This document shows, piece by piece, positions 13,293-22,311 of a stretch of 64,000 nt of DNA. The position numbers were made by a program, and so were the translations under genes. Source of the DNA: Paraburkholderia sp. BL9I2N2. GTDB lineage: Bacteria > Pseudomonadota > Gammaproteobacteria > Burkholderiales > Burkholderiaceae. The stretch spans positions 2,914,001-2,978,000 of the forward strand of contig NZ_SMGP01000001.1 in NCBI RefSeq assembly GCF_004339745.1, written 5' to 3'. How positions within the stretch are numbered: position 1 is the first letter of the stretch; every line of letters starts with the position of its first letter. The notes under the pieces were generated by a model. That model searched no databases, was not told the DNA's origin, and saw nothing but the letters and a program-made list of their open reading frames with translations.

Positions 13293-14447
13293 TCAGGCAA
13301 ATGTTTCCACGTGTCGCAAGATCGCCTGCAGCATCGCAGCGCCGAGCGACGCGCTACGCTCACCGTTCCAACCCACCCGTTCGTCGGGCAGATTGGCGTT
13401 GTCCTTGAATGGCATCTCCAGGGTGAGCGACAGGCAACCGAATTCGTTGCCGATGTACTTCGACGCCAGCTTCAGTGCGTCCTCGCGATACTTGCTCGCG
13501 GCGTAGCCGTACTTGTCCTGGAAATCAGGGCTCGCCTGCTTGAACGCTTCAATGAACGCTTTCTGCTCTTGCCCTTGCCGTTCGGTAAAGCCCGGCAGCA
13601 TTTCGGAGCCGGCCACGAACACGTAAGGCAGCGCCTCGTCGCCGTGGATATCGAAGAACAGATCGCAACCGGTGGCATGAATCGCGTCGCGCACCACCAG
13701 CACCTCAGGACTGCGCGTGGCATCCGGCTCCATCCACTCGCGATTCAGATTCGCTCCGGCCGCATTGGTGCGCAGATTGCCGTGCACGCTGCCGTCCGGA
13801 TTCATGTTCGGCACGATGTAGAAGACGGCGTGATCGTAAAGCTTGCGCGCAACCGGGTCGCCCGCCCAATCGCCCCAACCCGCGAGCCGCTTCACGAGAC
13901 CTTCGATAAACCATTCGGCCATCGTCTCGCCGGGATGCTGGCGCGCGATCAGCCAGATTTTCTTCTTGGGCGTGTCGCCGCTTTGCGGCGTGCCGAGCGT
14001 GAGCAGCGACATGGGCCGGCCTTCGACGGTCGTGCCCAATTCGGTGAGCGTGGCCTGCGGCATCTGCTGCACCGCCCCGAGAAACTCCGAATGACGCTCC
14101 TCGCTGTACGGCTCGAAGTACGCGTAGTAAATACGGTCGAAATCCGGCGTGTGATCGATCGTCAGCACACGGCCGTCGTAGGACGTGGGCACGCGAAACC
14201 AGTTCACGCGATCATAGCTCGCCACCGCCTGATAGTCGCGCCAGCCTTCGGCGAAGGCACACGCGGCCGCATTCTCGAAGGTCATCACGCAGCGCTCGCC
14301 CGCCGCGCCCGACAAACCGAAATAAAACCACTGCGCGAACTCGGCATGGCTGTCCGGCCGCACGCGCAAGCGGATATTGCCCGCGTCTTCGCAGGACAGC
14401 ACTTCGATCGCACCCGCGTCGAAGTTGCTTGTAATCGATAACGTCAT
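13293..14447 (-). CDS. M14 family zinc carboxypeptidase, cytosolic type
   Basis: A 384-residue metallopeptidase. An N-terminal beta-rich domain (about 1-120) precedes the catalytic domain. Zinc ligands can be read as His171 and Glu174 in HPGETMAEW and His268 in FFDIHGDEAL. NMNPDGSVHGNLRTNAAG (residues 214-231) is the substrate-binding segment, and a late Glu in LSLTLEMPF is the probable catalytic base. This layout matches bacterial relatives of the cytosolic carboxypeptidases (deglutamylases); the actual substrate is unknown. The ATG ending at 14447 follows AGGGAAGAA. yaaA lies upstream on the same strand with a 35-base gap, so the two may be co-transcribed. Confidence 0.85.
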   Translation of the reverse strand: MTLSITSNFDAGAIEVLSCEDAGNIRLRVRPDSHAEFAQWFYFGLSGAAGERCVMTFENAAACAFAEGWRDYQAVASYDRVNWFRVPTSYDGRVLTIDHTPDFDRIYYAYFEPYSEERHSEFLGAVQQMPQATLTELGTTVEGRPMSLLTLGTPQSGDTPKKKIWLIARQHPGETMAEWFIEGLVKRLAGWGDWAGDPVARKLYDHAVFYIVPNMNPDGSVHGNLRTNAAGANLNREWMEPDATRSPEVLVVRDAIHATGCDLFFDIHGDEALPYVFVAGSEMLPGFTERQGQEQKAFIEAFKQASPDFQDKYGYAASKYREDALKLASKYIGNEFGCLSLTLEMPFKDNANLPDERVGWNGERSASLGAAMLQAILRHVETFA

Positions 14448-14482
14448 GATGTTCTTCCCTGCTTCTATGCGCGGCGCAACGC

Positions 14483-15265
14483 TTATTCAGCGACGCGGCG
14501 GCGGAATACGTAAGTGGAATCGTTCGAGGCATCAGCGTCGAACGCATAGCCGTCGGCGTCGAAGTCCTTCAGTTGCTCAGGCCTGTCGAGGCGGTTCTCC
14601 ACGGCATAACGCGCCATCAGGCCGCGCGCGCGCTTTGCATGAAAGCTGATGATCTTGTAGCGGCCGCCCTTCCAGTCCTCGAAAACAGGCGTGATGATCG
14701 GCGCTTCGAGCAGCTTCGGCTTGACCGACTTGAAGTACTCGCCCGATGCGCAGTTCACCAGCACGCGCGATGCCGCGGCGTTCTTCTTCAACTGCGCATT
14801 CAACGCCTGCGTGATGCGCTCGCCCCAGAACGCGTACAGATCCTTGCCGCGCGGGTTGACGAAACGCGTACCCATTTCGAGCCGGTAAGGCTGCAGCAGA
14901 TCGAGTGGACGCAGCAAACCGTACAGGCCGGACAACACGCGCACGTGATTCTGCGCATAGTCCAGATCCGCCGACGAGAGCGTCTTCGCGTTGAAGCCCT
15001 CGTACACGTCGCCATTGAACGCCAGCACCGCCTGCTTGGCGTTGTGCGTGCCGAACTTGGGCGACCACTGCGCGTAACGCTGGAAATTGAGGTGCGCGAG
15101 CTGATCCGAAATGTCCATCAGGGAGGCGATCTGCTGCGGCGACAAACGACGCAATCCGCCGATCAATTCGGCCGCATCGTCGACAAAATCGGGGATCGTG
15201 TGCTTTTTGACGTGAGGCGGGGTTTCGTAGTCGAGCGATTTCGCCGGCGACAGAACGATTATCAT
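14483..15265 (-). CDS. yaaA: Peroxide stress protein YaaA (UPF0246)
   Basis: A 260-residue protein with the family start [16 protein letters not shown], central [15 protein letters not shown] and [18 protein letters not shown], and the late [17 protein letters not shown]. coli YaaA limits free iron and protects against hydrogen peroxide and binds DNA. Full length with no anomalies. It is probably transcribed together with the M14 peptidase downstream. Confidence 0.93.
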   Translation of the reverse strand: MIIVLSPAKSLDYETPPHVKKHTIPDFVDDAAELIGGLRRLSPQQIASLMDISDQLAHLNFQRYAQWSPKFGTHNAKQAVLAFNGDVYEGFNAKTLSSADLDYAQNHVRVLSGLYGLLRPLDLLQPYRLEMGTRFVNPRGKDLYAFWGERITQALNAQLKKNAAASRVLVNCASGEYFKSVKPKLLEAPIITPVFEDWKGGRYKIISFHAKRARGLMARYAVENRLDRPEQLKDFDADGYAFDADASNDSTYVFRRRVAE

Positions 15266-15322
15266 AGAGGCTTGCAGGCACGCCGTGCCTGGCGGTCAAA
15301 GACGAAAGCCAGATTGTAACGA

Positions 15323-15820
15323 ATGCCCGGTTCCCATGCCTCACCCGACGCTTTGCGCGTCGTCCTCGATTCCAATGTGTGGATCGACATACTCGTGTTC
15401 GACGACCCGCACACGCGGCCGATCGCGGCCGCGCTCGAAAGCGGCGCGCTGGCCGCGCTGATCGATGCACGCTGCCTCGCCGAACTCACCTACGTGCTCG
15501 ACTATCCGCAATTCGTGCATCGGAATGTGGACAAGGCCGCGGCGCTGGCGGTCGTCGCACGGCTCGCGCAGCTGGTCGAACCCGAGGTGCAAGCGGAAGA
15601 CGCCAAACCCTTGCCCAAATGCAAAGACCGCGACGACCAGAAGTTTCTCGAGCTCGCGCACGCCGCGCAGGCCGACTGGCTGGTTTCGAAAGATCGCGCG
15701 GTATTGAAGCTGGCCAAGCGGATTGCGCGTGACTTCGGCTTTCAGATCGCGCAGCCGGCGCCGTTCGTCGCCGCCATCGGCATGTCCCTGAGCGCCGCCG
15801 GCGAGCCTTTAACAGCATGA
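15323..15820 (+). CDS. PIN-domain protein, putative VapC-like toxin without a visible antitoxin
   Basis: A 165-residue PIN-domain nuclease of the family annotated as putative toxin-antitoxin toxin component. Acidic residues expected for metal binding are Asp16 (VVLDSNVW), Glu54 (CLAELTYVL), and Asp102/104/105 plus Asp118 in the KDRDDQKFLELA segment. There is no small partner gene beside it: yaaA is divergent on one side and an aminotransferase follows after 142 bases. It may therefore be a chromosomal RNase without a partner, or its antitoxin may be elsewhere. Confidence 0.75.
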   Translation: MPGSHASPDALRVVLDSNVWIDILVFDDPHTRPIAAALESGALAALIDARCLAELTYVLDYPQFVHRNVDKAAALAVVARLAQLVEPEVQAEDAKPLPKCKDRDDQKFLELAHAAQADWLVSKDRAVLKLAKRIARDFGFQIAQPAPFVAAIGMSLSAAGEPLTA

Positions 15821-15962
15821 CTCTTCAGCCGCATGGCCCTGGCCGGACGGCTAACGTGAGTTCCGTGGCGCGCACACCACGCCGCGATTCCCTACAATCA
15901 GGCTTCGCCCGTTTCAAACGACGCCTTTGCCCAACCCACTTGCCCACGCTCCGGACAGCGCC

Positions 15963-17135
15963 ATGAATGCACCGCACGACACGCCCACGAGTCCCACGTT
16001 TCCGTCTCGCCTGCCGGATGTCGGCACGACGATTTTCACGGTGATGAGCGCGCTCGCCGCCGAAAAAGGCGCGGTGAATCTCGGTCAGGGCTTTCCCGAT
16101 TTCAACTGCGATCCGCGGATCGTCGACGCGGTCGCGAACGCCATGCGCGACGGCCATAACCAGTACCCGCCAATGGCCGGCGCCGCGCCGCTGCGTCAGG
16201 CGATCTCGGACAAGATCGAGAACCTGTACGGCCGCCGCTACAACGCCACCACCGAAATCACCGTGACAGCGGGCGCGACGCAAGCATTGCTGACCGCGAT
16301 TCTGTGCACGGTCCACCCGGGCGACGAAGTGATCGTGGTCGAGCCGACCTACGACAGCTACCTGCCGTCCATCGAACTGGCGGGCGGCAAGCCGGTATTC
16401 GTCACGCTCGACGCGCCCGACTACGCGATCCCGTTCGACAAGCTGGCCGCCGCGATCACGCCGAAAACGCGGCTCCTGCTGATCAACACGCCGCACAATC
16501 CGACCGGCACGGTCTGGCGCGCGGATGACATGCGCAAGCTCGAAGAGATCGTGCGCGGCACCAACGTGCTGATCCTGTCCGACGAAGTGTATGAACACAT
16601 GGTCTACGACGGCGCGCCGCACGAGAGCGTGGCCCGCTATCCGGAACTGGCGCAACGCAGTTTCGTGGTGTCGAGCTTCGGCAAGACCTACCACGTGACG
16701 GGTTGGAAGGTCGGCTACGTGGCCGCGCCCGCCGCGCTCACCGCCGAGTTCCGCAAGGTGCACCAGTTCAACGTGTTCACGGTGAACACGCCAATGCAGA
16801 TCGGCCTCGCCGACTACATGAAAGATCCGTCTCCGTATCTCGACTTGCCGGCGTTTTATCAGAAGAAGCGCGACTTCTTCCGCGCCGGCCTCGCGAATTC
16901 GCGCTTCAAGCTGTTGCCGTGCACGGGCACGTACTTTCAGTGCGTCGACTATTCGGCGATCAGCGACTTGCCCGAAGCCGAATTCGCGCAATGGCTGACC
17001 GGCGAGATCGGCGTCGCGGCCATTCCCGTCTCGGCGTTCTATCACGAGGCCCATGAGTCGGGCGTGGTGCGCTTCTGCTTCGCCAAGCAGGAAAACACAC
17101 TCGCCACCGCGCTCGAGCGGCTGGCGCGCCTCTAG
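15963..17135 (+). CDS. PLP-dependent aminotransferase, class I (YbdL/methionine aminotransferase-like)
   Basis: A fold-type I aminotransferase of 390 residues. Landmarks are VNLGQGFPDFNCDP and the substrate site, the NTPHNPTG motif with the cofactor-contacting Asn, SDEVYEHMVYDG with the Asp that binds the pyridine nitrogen, and the Schiff-base lysine in SSFGKTYHVTGWKVGY. These match YbdL and kynurenine/methionine aminotransferases. The likely reaction is transamination of methionine or aromatic amino acids with a 2-oxo acid. The ATG at 15963 is preferred; a TTG at 15927 would add 12 residues. Confidence 0.85.
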   Translation: MNAPHDTPTSPTFPSRLPDVGTTIFTVMSALAAEKGAVNLGQGFPDFNCDPRIVDAVANAMRDGHNQYPPMAGAAPLRQAISDKIENLYGRRYNATTEITVTAGATQALLTAILCTVHPGDEVIVVEPTYDSYLPSIELAGGKPVFVTLDAPDYAIPFDKLAAAITPKTRLLLINTPHNPTGTVWRADDMRKLEEIVRGTNVLILSDEVYEHMVYDGAPHESVARYPELAQRSFVVSSFGKTYHVTGWKVGYVAAPAALTAEFRKVHQFNVFTVNTPMQIGLADYMKDPSPYLDLPAFYQKKRDFFRAGLANSRFKLLPCTGTYFQCVDYSAISDLPEAEFAQWLTGEIGVAAIPVSAFYHEAHESGVVRFCFAKQENTLATALERLARL

Positions 17136-17241
17136 CATGTCCCGCGCGATGCTGCGAACGAACCTACGTTCCTCGCCATCGCGCGCAGCGGCCCCGGCGT
17201 GCGCGGCACGCGCCGGTCCGCTTCCTTCGGGGCAACGCCCG

Positions 17242-17889
17242 TCAAGCAGGGCGCGATGCCGCGATATGCGCCTTGCGGTCCTCGGTCACACGCTGCGCGG
17301 CCGGCCTGGGGTTGATCGCTTTCACATAGCTCTTCCAGTCAATGCCGGCGTCGACCAGAAAATCGCTGCCGTAAATGGTCTGCGTTGCCATGCCCACCAG
17401 CGGCAAGCTCACATACCCGGCCGTATCCGCCACGCTGAAGCGTTCGCCCATCAGATACGGCCCGAACTTCGCGATCCGTTTGAAGCCGGCAATGTGGTGC
17501 TTGAGCAGTTTCTCCACGCGCCCCTTGGTCGCGTCGGTCACGGTGCCGCCGAAGAACGCTTCCTTGTAGAGATTGCGCGCGGTCAGTTCGAGATGCACGT
17601 CGACGAACATGATCAGTTCGCGCTCCTTGGCCGCTTCCCATGGGTCGGCGGAGAAAATCGCCTTGTCGGGAAACCGCGCGGCCAGATACTCGACGATGCA
17701 TTGCGATTCGCACAGATCGCCGTCTTCAGTCTGCAGATAAGGCACTTTGCCGAGCGGCGAATGCTCGAGCATCGCCTCGTCCTGACTGGGCTTCACGGAC
17801 ACTTCCTCGAACGGAATGCCGTGTTCGAGCAGCACGAACTTCACTTTGTTGTAATAGTTAGAGAGCGCGAAACCGCACAGCTTGATCAT
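17242..17889 (-). CDS. Glutathione S-transferase family protein
   Basis: A 215-residue cytosolic GST. The N-terminal thioredoxin-like domain runs MIKLCGFALSNYYNKVKF, with SPLGKVPYLQTEDGDLCES carrying the cis-Pro and the glutathione-binding Glu-Ser. The C-terminal helical domain contains GERFSVADTAGYV with the family Asp. The ATG ending at 17889 follows a strong AAGGAGA. The gene is divergent from the 3-hydroxyacyl-CoA dehydrogenase gene, and the 108 bases between them contain a perfect palindrome. Confidence 0.87.
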   Translation of the reverse strand: MIKLCGFALSNYYNKVKFVLLEHGIPFEEVSVKPSQDEAMLEHSPLGKVPYLQTEDGDLCESQCIVEYLAARFPDKAIFSADPWEAAKERELIMFVDVHLELTARNLYKEAFFGGTVTDATKGRVEKLLKHHIAGFKRIAKFGPYLMGERFSVADTAGYVSLPLVGMATQTIYGSDFLVDAGIDWKSYVKAINPRPAAQRVTEDRKAHIAASRPA

Positions 17890-17968
17890 CAGGTGTCTCC
17901 TTCCCTTGAGTTGTATGCGACCGCCCGTCAACGTCAAAGCAGCGGCCTTCGTTCAATCATCCAGTAAA

Positions 17969-17984
17969 TTGCACGATCGTGCTA
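17969..17984. promoter_or_regulatory. Palindromic operator candidate upstream of the acyl-CoA gene run
   Basis: TTGCACGATCGTGCTA contains a perfect 12-base palindrome (GCACGATCGTGC, 17971-17982) placed 15 bases before the first start codon of the plus-strand acyl-CoA cluster, in the divergent gap with a GST gene. Short perfect palindromes with this layout are typical of TetR-family sites controlling fatty-acid catabolism. The regulator is not in this window, so the role is inferred. Confidence 0.5.
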
Positions 17985-17997
17985 TTCTAAAATAACC

Positions 17998-19578
17998 ATG
18001 GAGTCGAGCATCACAATGACCTCTCGCAATTTCAGCATCGAGACTATTGGCATTGTCGGAACCGGAGCAATGGGCCGCGGCATCGCCCAGATCGCCGCAC
18101 TGGCTGGGCTCACCGTGCGTCTGTACGACACCAACCCTGCTGCGATCGGCGCCGCGCGCGACTACCTTGCCGAGACTTTCGCCAAATTGACCGCCAAAGG
18201 CAAGCTCGACCAGGCGCGCTCGCTTGCGGCGCTCGCGAACGTGAGCGGCGCGCAAAGCATCGGCGAGCTGGCCGGTTGCGATCTGGTCGTGGAGGCGATT
18301 GTCGAGAAACTCGACGTGAAGCAGGCACTGTTCCGCGAACTCGAAACCGTCGTGAGCGGCAACTGCGTGCTGGCGTCCAATACGTCTTCGCTGTCCATCA
18401 CGGCGATTGCCGCCGGCTGCAGTGACCCGTCGCGCGTGGTCGGTTATCACTTCTTCAACCCCGTGCCGTTGATGAAGGTGGTCGAAGTGATCGACGGTCT
18501 ACGCAGCGACCCCGCGGCCGGTGACGCGCTGATGGATCTCGCGCGCCGCATGGGTCACACGCCGGTGCGCGCGAAAGATATGCCCGGCTTCATCGTGAAT
18601 CACGCGGGCCGTGGCATGAATACCGAAGGCTTGCGCGTGGCGGGTGAAGGCGTGGCCAGTTTCGCCGACATCGACCGCATCATGCGCGAGCAGGCAGGCT
18701 TTCGCCTCGGACCGTTCGAGTTGCTCGATCTGACGGCGCGGGTCTCGCATCCCGTGATGGAGTCGATCTATCACCAGTTCTATGAAGAGCCGCGCTTCAC
18801 GCCGTCGCCCATCACCGGCACGCGGCTCGCGGGCGGATTGATCGGCCGCAAGACGGGCGAAGGCTTTTATCTCTACGAAGAAGGCAAGCAGCAAGTGCCT
18901 GCCGAAGCGCCCGCGCCGACTGGATTGCCGGCCAGCGTGTGGGTCAGCAAGCGTTATCCGCAAGCTCACGATGCCGTCGTGCAACTCATTGAGAAAGCCG
19001 GCGTGAAACTCGACGACGGCGCTACGCCCGCAGCGAATTCGCTGATCGTCGTCACACCGTTCGGCCACGATGCGACCACGGCCGCTGTCGACGAAGCACT
19101 CGACGCCAGCCGCGTCGTCGCCATCGATGCGCTCTTCCCGCTCGTCGGAGCGCAACGCCGCACGCTGATGACCACACCCGCCACCAGGCGCGCCGCGCGT
19201 GACACGGCGCACGCGCTCTTTGCCGCCGACGGCGTGCCCGTCACCGTGATCCGCGACTCGACCGGCTTCGTCGCGCAACGGGTGGTGGCGACCATCGTCA
19301 ATATCGGCTGCGACATCGCGCAAAAACAGATCGCCACGCCGGACGATATCGACCTTGCCGTCACGCTCGGCCTCGGCTATCCGCGCGGCCCGCTTGCCCT
19401 CGGCGACGCGCTAGGCTCGACGACCATTCTCGCGATCTTGCGCAACATGTTCAGTGTGCTCGGCGATCCGCGCTATCGTCCGTCGCCCTGGCTTGCGCGA
19501 CGCGCCCAGCTTGGCCTGTCGCTCACTCAGCGCGACGCAGCCGATACCGAAACGCAGACCCTGGAGACGCGACAATGA
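17998..19578 (+). CDS. 3-hydroxyacyl-CoA dehydrogenase (PaaH-like, double C-terminal domain)
   Basis: A 526-residue NAD-dependent dehydrogenase that oxidises 3-hydroxyacyl-CoA to 3-oxoacyl-CoA. The N-terminal Rossmann fold has IGIVGTGAMGRGIAQIAA, and the catalytic His-Glu region includes VVGYHFFNPVPLMKVVEVI. The first C-terminal domain (about 190-290) includes GFIVNHAGRGMNTEGLRV. A long linker follows and then a second C-terminal domain (about 410-500, DSTGFVAQRVVATIVNIGCDIAQ). This layout matches PaaH of phenylacetate degradation, but no other paa genes are present. MTSRNFS at 18016 is an alternative start. The stop overlaps the next start by four bases (ATGA). Confidence 0.85.
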   Translation: MESSITMTSRNFSIETIGIVGTGAMGRGIAQIAALAGLTVRLYDTNPAAIGAARDYLAETFAKLTAKGKLDQARSLAALANVSGAQSIGELAGCDLVVEAIVEKLDVKQALFRELETVVSGNCVLASNTSSLSITAIAAGCSDPSRVVGYHFFNPVPLMKVVEVIDGLRSDPAAGDALMDLARRMGHTPVRAKDMPGFIVNHAGRGMNTEGLRVAGEGVASFADIDRIMREQAGFRLGPFELLDLTARVSHPVMESIYHQFYEEPRFTPSPITGTRLAGGLIGRKTGEGFYLYEEGKQQVPAEAPAPTGLPASVWVSKRYPQAHDAVVQLIEKAGVKLDDGATPAANSLIVVTPFGHDATTAAVDEALDASRVVAIDALFPLVGAQRRTLMTTPATRRAARDTAHALFAADGVPVTVIRDSTGFVAQRVVATIVNIGCDIAQKQIATPDDIDLAVTLGLGYPRGPLALGDALGSTTILAILRNMFSVLGDPRYRPSPWLARRAQLGLSLTQRDAADTETQTLETRQ

Positions 19579-20363
19579 GCGCCGAACTGCTGACCTCGCG
19601 CCCCACCGAAAGCGAATCGACGCTGGTCCTTACGCTTTCGAACCCCGGCGCACGCAACGCGCTGCATCCGGACATGTACGCCGCCGGCATCGAGGCGCTC
19701 GACTCGGTGGAGCGCGATCCGTCGATTCGCGCCGTCGTAATTACCGGCGCCGACAACTTCTTTTGCGCGGGCGGCAATCTGAACCGCCTGCTGGAAAACC
19801 GTGCGAAAGATCCGTCCGTGCAAGCCGAAAGCATCGATCTGCTCGGCGAATGGATCTCGGCGCTGCGTCTATCGTCGAAGCCGGTGATCGCCGCCGTCGA
19901 TGGCGCCGCAGCCGGCGCGGGATTCTCGCTCGCGCTTGCGTGCGACCTGATCGTCGCCGCGGACGATGCCAAGTTCGTCATGTCGTATGCACGTGTCGGC
20001 CTGACCCCCGACGGCGGCGGTTCGTGGTTTCTCGCTCAAGCCCTGCCGCGTCAATTGGCCACCGAAGTGCTGATCGAAGGCAAACCGATCGGCGCCACGC
20101 GTCTGCATGAACTCGGCGTCGTCAACAAACTGGCCAAGACCGGCGCCGTGCGCGATTCCGCGATTGCCTGGGCCGACGAGCTCGGCAAGATTTCGCCTAA
20201 CTCGGTCGCGCGCATCAAGGGGTTGATCAGCGCAGCCGGCACGCAGCCGCTCGCCGATCATCTCGTGGCGGAGCGCGACAGCTTTGTGGCCTCGCTGCAT
20301 CACCGTGAAGGGCTGGAAGGCATTTCCGCGTTCCTCGAAAAACGCGCGCCGGTCTACAAGTGA
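19575..20363 (+). CDS. Enoyl-CoA hydratase/isomerase family protein
   Basis: A 262-residue crotonase-fold enzyme. The oxyanion-hole segments are NFFCAGGNLNRLL and AAVDGAAAGAGFSLALACDL. The position of the first catalytic Glu is occupied by Ala/Gly, and TPDGGGSWFLAQALPRQLATE carries Asp where hydratases often have a second Glu. That pattern is closer to isomerases or the oxepin-CoA hydrolase-type paralogues than to a textbook crotonase. It overlaps the preceding dehydrogenase by four bases and is part of a tight run, so it acts on the same acyl-CoA intermediates. Confidence 0.82.
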   Translation: MSAELLTSRPTESESTLVLTLSNPGARNALHPDMYAAGIEALDSVERDPSIRAVVITGADNFFCAGGNLNRLLENRAKDPSVQAESIDLLGEWISALRLSSKPVIAAVDGAAAGAGFSLALACDLIVAADDAKFVMSYARVGLTPDGGGSWFLAQALPRQLATEVLIEGKPIGATRLHELGVVNKLAKTGAVRDSAIAWADELGKISPNSVARIKGLISAAGTQPLADHLVAERDSFVASLHHREGLEGISAFLEKRAPVYK

Positions 20364-20374
20364 GCGAAGGGACG

Positions 20375-21091
20375 ATGCCTGACTACCAGCTGCCCAAGCG
20401 CCGCCGCATCTTTCTGATGCGTCACGGCGACGTCACCTACTTCGACGACTCCGGCCGCGCGATCGATCCCGAAACCGTGCCCCTGAACGCCAACGGCCGC
20501 GCGCAGGCCAGCGCGGCGGGCCGCGTGTTCGCCGAACAGCAGGTCCGCTTCGACCGGGTGATCGTCAGTGGCTTGCCGCGCACCATCGAAACTGCGCGGC
20601 GCGTGTTGGCAGAGACCGGCCAGCAGATCGAACTCGAAATCGAACCTGCCTGGGAAGAGATTCGCGGCGGCAAGCTCGGCAATATTCCGCCGCAGGATAT
20701 CGAGGCCGCGTTTCTCGGCGTGTTCGACGGCATCGTGCCGGACAGCACGCGCTTTCTCGACGGCGAGACCATCGGCGCCCTGTTCGATCGCGTTTTGCCC
20801 GCGGTTGCGGCGTTGCGAGAAGACACGTCGTGGGACACCGTGCTGCTCGTGCTGCACGGTGGTGTGAATCGGGCAATCCTGTCGCATGCGCTCACCGCCG
20901 GCGGCCGCACGTTCTTCGGCCATCTGGCGCAAGCCACCGGCTGCATCAACGCGCTCGACGTGGGCGCTGCCCCGCGCGACTGGGTGCTGCGCACGATCAA
21001 CTATTCACCGCCGTCGCCGCTGCATCGCGACGTCCGCAACACCACGATGGAAATGCTCTACGCACAATTCATTCAATACAAGCGTAGCTGA
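20375..21091 (+). CDS. Histidine phosphatase family protein (phosphoglycerate mutase-like)
   Basis: A 238-residue member of the histidine phosphatase superfamily. The phosphate-accepting His lies in IFLMRHGDVTYF, the second catalytic Arg/Glu region in SGLPRTIETARRVL and WEEIRGGKLG, and the second His in LLVLHGGVNRAILSHAL. The substrate is not known. The ATG at 20375 follows AAGGGA; a GTG at 20360 that overlaps the previous stop is also possible. It lies directly between the hydratase and the kinase-like gene, 21 bases before the latter, which suggests that it removes a phosphate within the same pathway. Confidence 0.8.
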   Translation: MPDYQLPKRRRIFLMRHGDVTYFDDSGRAIDPETVPLNANGRAQASAAGRVFAEQQVRFDRVIVSGLPRTIETARRVLAETGQQIELEIEPAWEEIRGGKLGNIPPQDIEAAFLGVFDGIVPDSTRFLDGETIGALFDRVLPAVAALREDTSWDTVLLVLHGGVNRAILSHALTAGGRTFFGHLAQATGCINALDVGAAPRDWVLRTINYSPPSPLHRDVRNTTMEMLYAQFIQYKRS

Positions 21092-21112
21092 ACCCCGAAC
21101 TGGAGGAGACAG

Positions 21113-22219
21113 ATGGTGCAAGCCACACAGACCGGCGAACCAGAACACCAACCGGACTATTCGGACTTCGAGGGCACGCGCCCGGTCAGCGAGCGGCAAC
21201 GCTTCGACACCGATGCGCTCGCCGCCTGGCTGACCCAGCATGTCGACGGATTTTCCGGGCCGCTCACGCTGGAGCAATTCGCCGGTGGTCAGTCCAATCC
21301 CACGTTCAAACTGCTCACGCCGTCGCGTTCGTATGTGATGCGCGCGAAGCCAGGGCCGGCGGCGAAGCTGCTGCCGTCAGCGCACGCCGTCGAACGCGAA
21401 TACCGCGTGATGCATGCGCTCGGCGACACTGACGTGCCGGTCGCAAAAATGCTCGCCTTGTGCGAGGACGAAAGCGTGATCGGCCGCGCGTTCTATGTGA
21501 TGGAGTTCGTCGAAGGCCGCGTGCTGTGGGATCAATCGTTGCCCGGCATGACGCCCGCCGGGCGCGCCGCCATCTACGACGAAATGAACCGCGTGATCGC
21601 GGCGCTGCACAGCGTGGACGTCGCGGCTGTGGGCCTCGCCGACTATGGCAAGCCAGGCAATTACTTCGTGCGCCAGATCGGCCGCTGGAGCAAGCAGTAC
21701 ATCGCATCCGAGACCGAGCCGATCGACGCGATGCAGCGCCTGATCGAATGGCTGCCGCAGCATATGCCGGCCGAAACGGGTGAGCGCGCATCGGTCGTAC
21801 ATGGCGACTACCGGCTCGACAATCTGATCTTTCATCCCGACGAGCCGCGCGTCCTCGCGGTGCTCGACTGGGAGTTGTCGACGCTCGGCGATCCGCTCGC
21901 CGACTTCGCGTATCACTGCATGGCATGGCACGTCGACCCGACACAATTTCGCGGTATCGCGGGCCTCGATTGGGCGGCCCTCGGCATTCCCGACGAGCGC
22001 GAGTACGTCGAGCGCTATTGTCAACGCACCGGCTTCGAGATTCACGGCGACTGGAATTTCTACCTGGCGTACAACATGTTTCGCATTGCCGCGATCCTGC
22101 AAGGCATCATGAAACGCGTCGTCGACGGCACCGCGGCCAGCGCTCAGGCACTCGACGCCGGCCGTCGCGCGAAGCCGATGGCCGAACTCGCCTGGCGCTA
22201 CGCGCAGAAAGTGCGCTGA
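21113..22219 (+). CDS. Phosphotransferase family protein, ACAD10/11 kinase-domain-like
   Basis: A 368-residue aminoglycoside phosphotransferase-fold kinase. The catalytic loop reads VVHGDYRLDNLIFHP and the metal-binding segment VLAVLDWELSTLGDPLADFAY, which is very close to the N-terminal domain of ACAD10/ACAD11. The N-terminal lobe has LEQFAGGQSNPTFKLL as its glycine-rich loop. In ACAD11 and in bacterial LvaA this domain phosphorylates the 4-hydroxyl of 4-hydroxyacyl-CoA. AGGAG precedes the ATG. The ACAD11-type dehydrogenase is the next gene, 92 bases on, so this is a split version of the fused animal enzyme. Confidence 0.85.
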   Translation: MVQATQTGEPEHQPDYSDFEGTRPVSERQRFDTDALAAWLTQHVDGFSGPLTLEQFAGGQSNPTFKLLTPSRSYVMRAKPGPAAKLLPSAHAVEREYRVMHALGDTDVPVAKMLALCEDESVIGRAFYVMEFVEGRVLWDQSLPGMTPAGRAAIYDEMNRVIAALHSVDVAAVGLADYGKPGNYFVRQIGRWSKQYIASETEPIDAMQRLIEWLPQHMPAETGERASVVHGDYRLDNLIFHPDEPRVLAVLDWELSTLGDPLADFAYHCMAWHVDPTQFRGIAGLDWAALGIPDEREYVERYCQRTGFEIHGDWNFYLAYNMFRIAAILQGIMKRVVDGTAASAQALDAGRRAKPMAELAWRYAQKVR

Positions 22220-22271
22220 CCGGAATCGCGCGCTAAGTCGCGTGTCCGGGTGTGCATCATGCTGCGCTCCG

Positions 22272-22288
22272 AACAAACGTCGTTCGTT
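22272..22288. promoter_or_regulatory. Imperfect dyad upstream of the ACAD11-type gene
   Basis: AACAAACG-T-CGTTCGTT is an 8+1+8 dyad with one mismatch, lying in the 92-base gap before the acyl-CoA dehydrogenase start. Its right half CGTTCGTTA is nearly the same as the right half of the dyad at 28336-28355. A common TetR-type regulator is a guess. Confidence 0.4.
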
Positions 22289-22311
22289 ACTCATCATCCG
22301 CGAGGTCTTAC

